The notes below the pieces were generated by a model. The model was not told the DNA's origin. It did no database searches and saw only the letters and a list, made by a program, of their open reading frames with translations. The translations under genes and the position numbers were made by a program. Shown piece by piece: positions 38,401 through 64,000 of a DNA stretch of 64,000 nt. Each line of letters begins with the position of its first letter. Within the stretch, counting starts at the first letter, position 1. Source of the DNA: Apostichopus japonicus (Eukaryota; Echinodermata; Holothuroidea; Aspidochirotida; Stichopodidae); contig NC_092565.1 of the NCBI RefSeq assembly GCF_037975245.1, forward strand, positions 4,897,499 through 4,961,498, given 5' to 3'.

Positions 38401-41400
38401 TCTACATACAAGGTTCACAATTAAATCCATGATGTCCTTTTTGAGTAATGTTTACAAGCCAAGGTGTCACTTACATACAGACTTATACACATAAACAAAC
38501 ACACACCCAAACCATCATCATCAAATATAGATTATTGTTACCTTCTACAAGAAATAAAAAAAGGAGAAAAAAAGCCGAAGAGATATCAAAATGTCAGTGA
38601 GACAGCTGACCAATGCTAACCTACCTACCAGCACCAAAGGAAAACACCATGCCTGATTTAGTCAGCAGCAAAACATGCTCCTTCCCACAGCTGAGGACAT
38701 ACACTTGATCTTCGCTAAAGACTGTCCGGTAAATAAACATCCCTCCTGTTTGTTCCAGGATACCAGCGTCTGTCTCTTAAAACAAAGTAAAAGAAGAGTC
38801 TGGAATATGTAAACAAAGAAGACCAAGTGGCCGGATATTCACTTGAAATATGAAGTGCTCTCCAACTGAGACCAGGGTATGAAGTATACTGCAGTCACTG
38901 ATATAAGTAAATACTTGCTTGGCTGGTCGGAACTGAACTGAACTGAGCTGACAATTTTTTTAAGCATCTATTAAAGACACTTTTGTTGCCATCAGTTCAG
39001 ATTTTGTTTTTGTTCAGCGTTTATATTTGTCAAGAATAAGAAACTGGTGGGTTGTTTTTTTTTGCCAGCTGTGAAAATGTACCACAGCGGTTGTCACAAA
39101 AACCATAGGTAAAGTTAAACACATCATATATATACGCTAATTTATTAGTTGTTCCATTCCATTTGAAGTCGTTTTCATTGCTTGAGACAGTCACTTGACT
39201 ATTTGAAACAAACATTAGCATTAGTCTAGGGCCTACATACAACACTGCACAATATTATATGCTGTAGACTGAGCAGAAGGGAAAATAGCCATAAGCTTTC
39301 ATTAAGATCTGAAAGTTATCACCAGCCAATTGCAACCATTCAAGGAAGATATATTTCGATGCCTGATTGCCTAAGTAAAGGAACATTGAACGTGTAATGA
39401 TACATATCGGAACAAGTTTATGTTATGTTAATAGTAACAACAGACAACTAGCTGTTTTACTCTAGGACAGTGAAATATGAGATTATGGACATGACGATGA
39501 CTCAACTGTTTTTCGTCAATCTTTTCGAAATTTCAGTTTGAGATGTCTCTTGAAAAAATGGACCCTACCACCCTTATATCTTAAATCTCTATTACCGATA
39601 GCAACCATGGTAGTGTTCCAAGCTTCTCAACTATTTGGATTTAGACTGCCTGTTTGGAAACAAAGTTACCTGTCAGGACAAATATGTCGTTCACATCGCT
39701 GTCAAGGTAGACAGCTTTGATGCCTCTTCCATCTTTGTCTTCAATTTTGGCAATCTCAAAGTTGTTTGGGCTTCTCTGGACGAGAATATTTCTGGGTGTT
39801 GAGGCCGTAGCAAAGAGAGAACCTTTAAAGTTATGAATGGATATAACTCTGTTTTCACTCCTGATTATATCCTTCCTCTTAGCTTGATTGAAGGAGAAAC
39901 CATTGTGCAAAACTTCTTTACCTGTGAAAGAAGGGTACATGCAAAGTAGGATACCAACAATCAAATTGAATTCAGATGATACATTCAATTATGAAGACAT
40001 AAACCGACACACATCGGCTGTCTCAATTCATCCCTGGTAAAGATACATTAATACAGACCTGACCCTTACTAACTAGACAAACTGGCAACCGAACATCACA
40101 GCAATATCAGCAAACACAATGGTTCAATTGAACATGACCAGTCTCAGTTGTTGCAACTGATTTTATTGATGATTCATGCCCCTGATGACTAGTAAAGTTA
40201 CAATCATTGTCAACAAAGAACAACTAATGGGCACACAGAATTCACTGGTGTGAAGCCCATATTATAGCTTTTACAATAACTTTCAACAGAGAACAGCTGG
40301 TGGGCACCCCTGATTCACTTGTGATGAGCCTGTTATATAGCTGTAATATAACTGTTACAATTACTGTCAACAAAGAAAAGTTGGTGGGCACACAGACTTC
40401 ACTGGTGTGGACTGTGGAGCCTGTATCATAGTTAATACACTTACTTTCAGCAAAGAAAATGTGGTGGGCACACAGAATTCACTTCAATGTGTGGAGCCTG
40501 TTATAGCTGTATCATAGCTGTTACAATTACTTTCAACAAAGAACAGCTGGTTGGTTAGGACACAGAATTCACTATTCTGGAGTCTGTTATAGCTGTTACG
40601 GCAACTTACCTTTGCACTTAAAATAAGCATGTTGGCAATTCATACATCATACATGTGAATAACTTTTGACCAGCTGCTCAGAGGAGAGATTTACATCACA
40701 AGGTAGCATACAGAAGTTACAGTTGTGAGATAAAGCACTGATCTATACATTACTGTCATTCAACTAGAGCTTATAACCCACATATATATTACAAAGAGAT
40801 AATCCACTTATCAAATAGCGATGCTTTGCATAGAATGAACATGAATTATAAAGTAATATCCAAAACAATCCTTTGATCTCAAAAACTGTTCAATGTGGTC
40901 TGAGCGTAAACTTAATTAAACTGCTAAAGTCTGTGTTATCTCACACAAAGAGCATTGCCTAATTTTTGAGAAAATGCTGGTTTCTGTACTTTGTTATTCA
41001 CAACAGATACTGGGAATAGGGAACTAGATTCTCCTGTAGGGTGGGTGTGGAGGCAGTGGTGGGAGTCAGGCTTAATAGGCTTCAGACTCCATGGTTACCA
41101 ACATCGACAATACTATTTGCTCATCTCTCCTGGATAAACATCACAAGTAAAAGATCTACGATTATGGTTGTGGAAAATGTGAATTTGCTTAGTTTTTCAC
41201 TTATAATACATAAATGGTACCAACCTTTATTCAGAGAACAACTGCTCCAACTCACTGAAAGACAATGTCTTAACTGGGCACCATATGGAGGGCAAAAGAT
41301 ACACTGGGCAGGATATAGTACTGCTTGGGACTTTTCATATTTAGGGTCTATCAAAGGGAGTTGTTCAAAACCATTATAGCCACAAGCATATAATTCTCTT

Positions 41401-41423
41401 TCTGCCTTTTCTTCATGTGACAT
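35418..41423 (-). CDS. RCCD1: RCC1 domain-containing protein 1 (RCCD1), complete, 6 coding exons
   Basis: Exons on the minus strand: 41423-41225, 39921-39670, 38775-38625, 37510-37386, 36673-36498, 35735-35418. Phases agree throughout and give 406 aa (human 376). RCC1-type repeats are recognisable: SCGKEHVLLL then FSFGAGRSRGQLGHG (about 183-208), SAGGWHSAAV, YIWGWNESGQLGFP (near 249-262) and CGSRHTAAVTRDGHLYTWG then GQLGHG in the last exon, ending WNTFFVLE as in human WNTYVYAVE. The N-terminus ELYACGYNGFEQL corresponds to the human FGFCGFGQEL start, supporting the ATG at 41423. The exon 1 donor is weak (AAAG|GTTGGT), chosen because phase and alignment fit. A lysine-rich insert (SPLAKKRRWSGKDE, about 270-295) could be a nuclear signal. 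Human RCCD1 partners with the JmjC protein KDM8 in chromatin; that role here is inferred. Confidence 0.9.
36981..37115. repeat. ACAATGTAAT-type palindromic satellite in RCCD1 intron 4
   Basis: About 130 bp built from TACAATGTAAT/ATTACATTGTA blocks alternating with TACAATGCAATACATTGTAT, so both strands read nearly alike. It could extrude as cruciforms. It lies in the intron between exons 4 and 5. Confidence 0.8.
37900..38320. repeat. Degenerate ~115-bp tandem repeat carrying DR1-like motifs, RCCD1 intron 3
   Basis: Four diverged units can be aligned on a CTCAAAT-AACCTTTGACCT core, starting at 37929, 38041, 38159 and 38288 (spacing 112, 118 and 129 bp). Each unit also has a GTACTTAATAAGATGGATC-like block. 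In the last unit the core is a perfect TGACCT-T-TGACCT. Confidence 0.65.
38288..38300 (-). promoter_or_regulatory. Perfect DR1 nuclear receptor-type motif
   Basis: TGACCTTTGACCT equals AGGTCAAAGGTCA on the minus strand, the consensus for HNF4/RXR-PPAR-type receptors. It arises inside a tandem repeat, so chance amplification is as likely as function. Confidence 0.3.
40194..40608. repeat. ~100-bp minisatellite, about 5 units, RCCD1 intron 1
   Basis: Diverged units share TTACAATTACTTTCAACAAA, then GAACAGCTGGTGGGCACACA and GAATTCACT, followed by GGAGCCTGTTATAGCTG. Unit lengths vary from about 90 to 110 bp. Non-coding. Confidence 0.8.
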
Positions 41424-42000
41424 CTGGACTTCCAGTTTTCAAACCCTGTCTGGAAGATGAAATTAAAAGGTAGGTATCATTTGCACGAGAGATCAATGAA
41501 GGTGTGAACAATGGGTGTCATTCTAACTATGACTGACATTTCTGTGGCACCAAGGGCCACTGTAACTTCTTCTTCTTACGTTGCAGAAACCCATAGGGCA
41601 TAAGCGCAACGGGGAAAACTGCTAGTAATAACTGCTGAAACAGCTTCATTAATTGGCAAAATTAATGGCTATGCAAATAACATTACATGTATCCTCTGGT
41701 CAATTAATGAGGCAGGCTTGGCTGTCAATACTTTGGTAAATCTGGTCACCAAGTCTGGATTGTTCAGTTTGTATGCACTTTGTCAGCTTTTGCCTTATCT
41801 TTTTGCTCACGTCTATTCACCTGGCAGTGGCAGAATATAATTGACTTACACTTGCACTACTTCCTTGGCTGCCAGGTAAATAAGAACAGGTAACATGCTA
41901 TTCACTCAGCATATGGACAAGTGAGGGGTTCTGCCCACATTATTTGTCTGGCTGCCGTATAAATGTCATGACCCATTCCAACAAACTTTCTTTTAACAAA

Positions 42001-42278
42001 GTGGCTATTGTTACGACTAGTTGTAAGAATAATTCCCGACTACGCATGCGCAGTTGCTATTTTCATGACCAGGAGTACTATTTTTACGACGAGGAGAAAC
42101 AATAATTTCCGGTTAGGGTTAGGGTAAGGGTTAGGATTGAGGTTTAGGGTTATGTTTAGGGTTAGGGTTACCCCTACTACATGCGCAGTTGCTTTATTTA
42201 CTTTACTGCGCTTGAATTTGCCTTTGTCGTAAGAATAGTTTCTAAATAATTGTTACGACTCGTCGTAAGAATAGCCAC
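42001..42278. mobile_element. MITE-like element with TTAGGG-type core
   Basis: Left end GTGGCTATTGTTACGACTAG then TTGTAAGAATA; right end, reverse complemented, GTGGCTATTCTTACGACGAG then TCGTAAC. This gives imperfect inverted termini of about 26 bp, each holding its own palindrome of the TTACGAC-GTCGTAA type. Inner GCATGCGCAGTTGC and CATGCGCAGTTGC blocks flank the core 42115-42172, which contains seven to eight TTAGGG or near-TTAGGG units. No target-site duplication could be fixed. Confidence 0.55.
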
Positions 42279-43136
42279 GGCCTTCTTTTAATACATAAAT
42301 TCGATATGACATGTATTTGGAGAGCCAGTGGACCTAAGTAGATAGTGTTAATGTTATAAGAATGGTATGCTTGGCCAAGATCACAACTTAGCCCTAACTA
42401 ATTTACTGTTACTGTTAGTGATGCATAATAAAAGATTAACTTAGGCCTAGGCTAGGCTAAGATAGTGCTGTAGCCTGTAGGCCAACAGAACTTGCGTGAA
42501 AGAAAATGGAACTAGATTATTGAAAATTCAATCGAAGCCACAAAAATGGCAAATAGTAATAACTGAGGAAAGCTATTTCATTTGTAGACGTGTCTGCGCA
42601 ACGATGATGCTTTAACAAATTTTCGTGGAAAGGGGCCTAGGCATAGTACCGTAGGCGACTGCCTGATGTTCCACATTAGGATATGATTACTTATAAATCA
42701 TGCAGTACAACCCCGACTTTACGTCTAAGTTAAGCCTAACGTGTTAGGTTTCACTAGTTGCAAAACAAGCTCATGTGTTACAAACAATCCCCGTCGAAAT
42801 CTTCACGTTATAATATATTGAGAGATACTTGCACATTTTTCGTATAGCCCGCTACTATTAATCGCTAACTAACTTTAGTCTAATTGTTGTTACTGTTACT
42901 TAGTTTGTTACTCTAGTCTAGTCAGTTATGCTTAACTGTGAATATTTACTTAATACCAGCCAGGTTTTGAGGTTTTAATGGTGAATAGTTTCTTTTTGAC
43001 ATAGTGTCCTTGTTGGGACTGACTAAATGTCCATCCTGATTCCGTTTTCCCAAAATTTTCACGATAAACAACACAAGTCAACACGTCTCACATTCAAAAC
43101 CAAAGAGTTTAATTTAAGGGACATGCTACCTCGGTA

Positions 43137-43144
43137 TGACGTCA
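43137..43144. promoter_or_regulatory. Palindromic cAMP response element (TGACGTCA)
   Basis: A perfect CREB/ATF octamer in the divergent RCCD1/POLL region, about 0.9 kb upstream of the POLL ATG. Function is inferred from the motif only. Confidence 0.3.
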
Positions 43145-44032
43145 CAACAGATCAATTTGAAGAGATTACAGACAAGTAGAGACTAGTTGAAACATTAATT
43201 TGGTTGGATCTTCACAATATGTTTTTCTTTTAAGTTCACGTATGAGTTAAAGCTTCTTACTGTTCTTGTTCCGTGCTAAAGGAATTTTGGTCGATGTTGG
43301 AAAGGACTAAATTACAACAATTCAGTGAAACTCACTCTACTTCGCACCTATACACTAGGGCCTTGACGTTAGGACTAAAGGTACCAGCAAGCCTAGGCCT
43401 GGATGCCTAGTTAGTACTACTACTACCACTAGTTCAAGTAGTAGTAGGTAAGATGCTACACTAGTATCAACTGAAATAGTCTGAATAACCTTAACGTTGG
43501 TCTAGGCCTACAATACATCCGCTGGTTTGGCATATCAACGTTCGATTGTGTGAAGCATTTCATTTGATCAATAGCATAGACCTAAATGTAATTTTGGGAA
43601 CATCTTACAAATAGCCCTGTGAGTGTGAGCATTTAATAAACATGGAAACTAACAACACATGACAGAAATGGTCATATCTCAATATTTTGAAATCTTTGGC
43701 AAACATTTGAGTAACTTTGTGGCCTTTATTAATAACATTTTAAGGCTAATAATTACATTAAATTACCAAAGTTATATTTCTAATTCAATGTTTATTATGC
43801 ATAATGTCAAAGCAGCCCAACTTAGAATTTAAGGAATTTATGTTGAAATGTGTGCTTCAGTTTCTCAGTATGGTTAGGTATCATGTGCACACTTGAATCC
43901 CTGCTAAAATCCATCCTCACCTCTTCCCCCCCCCCCTTCCCCTTACCACCACATTAATGTTAAATTACGGTAAATCGGCTTTGTGAAATTATTTGGAAGT
44001 AGCAATATCTCTGTGTGCTATTTGAACCAAAC

Positions 44033-63417
<19,385 letters not shown>

Positions 63418-64000
63418 GTAAAATTACAGGGAATTTGTTGTCGCTTGCTTATAGCTAGATAGATGCACACAAAACTTACCCCTTTTTTCTCACTCATTCC
63501 TCACTCTGCATAGGTGGATTCTTATTGTACTATTTTTTGTAAAAATTGGACAAAAAGGTTACACAGAGAAACGGAACCGCATCAGGTGACCCGAAAAAAT
63601 ACGTTCATCCTGTTCTGTTTATAGGTCACCTCATCATTAAAGAGCCACCTTGAGAGATTTAGTATCCTCGTTATGCAACTTACAGCAATTATGCCATCCC
63701 CAATTCAGGCTGTGACTCCGTCGGGCATTTTCCAGATCATAATCATGTATCTATATTTCGTGTTCAACTAAAAAGTGGGGGCGTCTAACTGATTTAAGTC
63801 GAACTGTAGCGATGTACAGCGACAAAACCGTGTTACTCAAGGTTTTGATAACATTTAACTATTCACATTCATGACAAAAACATTAATAAAAGACATTTAC
63901 TACAAGGCCATTTTATATAACTATGAGCACGACACAAAATGTTGTATTCATTTATAATGCAACAGTTCAGTTATTCATGATGCACACATTTGCATAAATT
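63418..64000 (+). other. Start of POLL intron 7, truncated by the window edge
   Basis: Begins with a GTAAAA donor after the LAVKK codons. Nothing coding is seen; the final POLL exon should lie downstream. Confidence 0.6.

Larger units (their letters stand above)
41424..44032. promoter_or_regulatory. Divergent RCCD1/POLL intergenic region
   Basis: 2.6 kb between opposing start codons. It contains an inverted-repeat element with a TTAGGG-like core (42001-42278), a palindromic CRE (43137-43144) and a C-rich homopolymer at 43927. No coding exon was recognised. Promoters for both genes should lie here unless upstream non-coding exons exist. Confidence 0.4.

Noticed and set aside
42115-42172. A true telomere end
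   Set aside because: Only about 60 bp of imperfect repeats, flanked on both sides by inverted-repeat ends and single-copy genes.
44015-44032. Extension of POLL upstream of the ATG at 44033
   Set aside because: The open frame would begin at a GTG; the ATG at 44033 with AAAC context is sufficient and gives a normal N-terminus.

Overview
This is eukaryotic, animal nuclear DNA: AT-rich, with short GT-AG exons separated by introns of 0.1 to 13 kb and many decayed transposons. It holds five protein-coding genes that I recognise by reading splice-joined exons in six frames. The gene set, including a Pol mu/TdT-type polymerase beside Pol lambda, suits an invertebrate deuterostome. An echinoderm is my guess from general impression; nothing in the sequence proves the species.

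Layout. (1) 1127-15946, minus strand: complete PDCD4, 10 coding exons, 450 aa, an MA3-domain inhibitor of eIF4A. (2) 16.0-24.0 kb: intergenic, dominated by a 1.94-kb hAT-like non-autonomous transposon with nested insertions. (3) 24011-24956, minus: SMIM8, a 105-aa single-pass membrane protein in two coding exons. (4) 25937-33869, plus: a family X DNA polymerase of the Pol mu/TdT type (POLM), 10 exons, 531 aa, divergent from SMIM8. (5) 35418-41423, minus: RCCD1, 6 coding exons, 406 aa, tail-to-tail with POLM. (6) 44033-63417, plus: DNA polymerase lambda (POLL), 7 exons in the window, with the last exon beyond the right edge; divergent from RCCD1. A 13-kb POLL intron (47418-60462) is packed with satellites, AT microsatellites, a local duplication and nested transposons.

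Functional theme. Two non-homologous end-joining and gap-filling polymerases, one BER/NHEJ type (lambda) and one terminal-transferase-like (mu), lie about 10 kb apart with one gene between them. PDCD4 is on the same segment. In human, POLL, DNTT (TdT) and PDCD4 all lie on chromosome 10q24-q25, so the window may preserve an ancestral linkage group.

The best second-look items are: the Pol mu/lambda/PDCD4 linkage; a Tyr to His change in the Pol lambda YFTGS steric-gate motif; tandem copies of the 3' end of PDCD4 exon 4 with its splice donor inside the next intron; a transposon stem-loop with a compensatory base pair change; a transposon insertion with its empty site preserved in a neighbouring duplicate; and a small inverted-repeat element with a TTAGGG-like core. 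I see no CRISPR array, rRNA gene or convincing functional tRNA gene.
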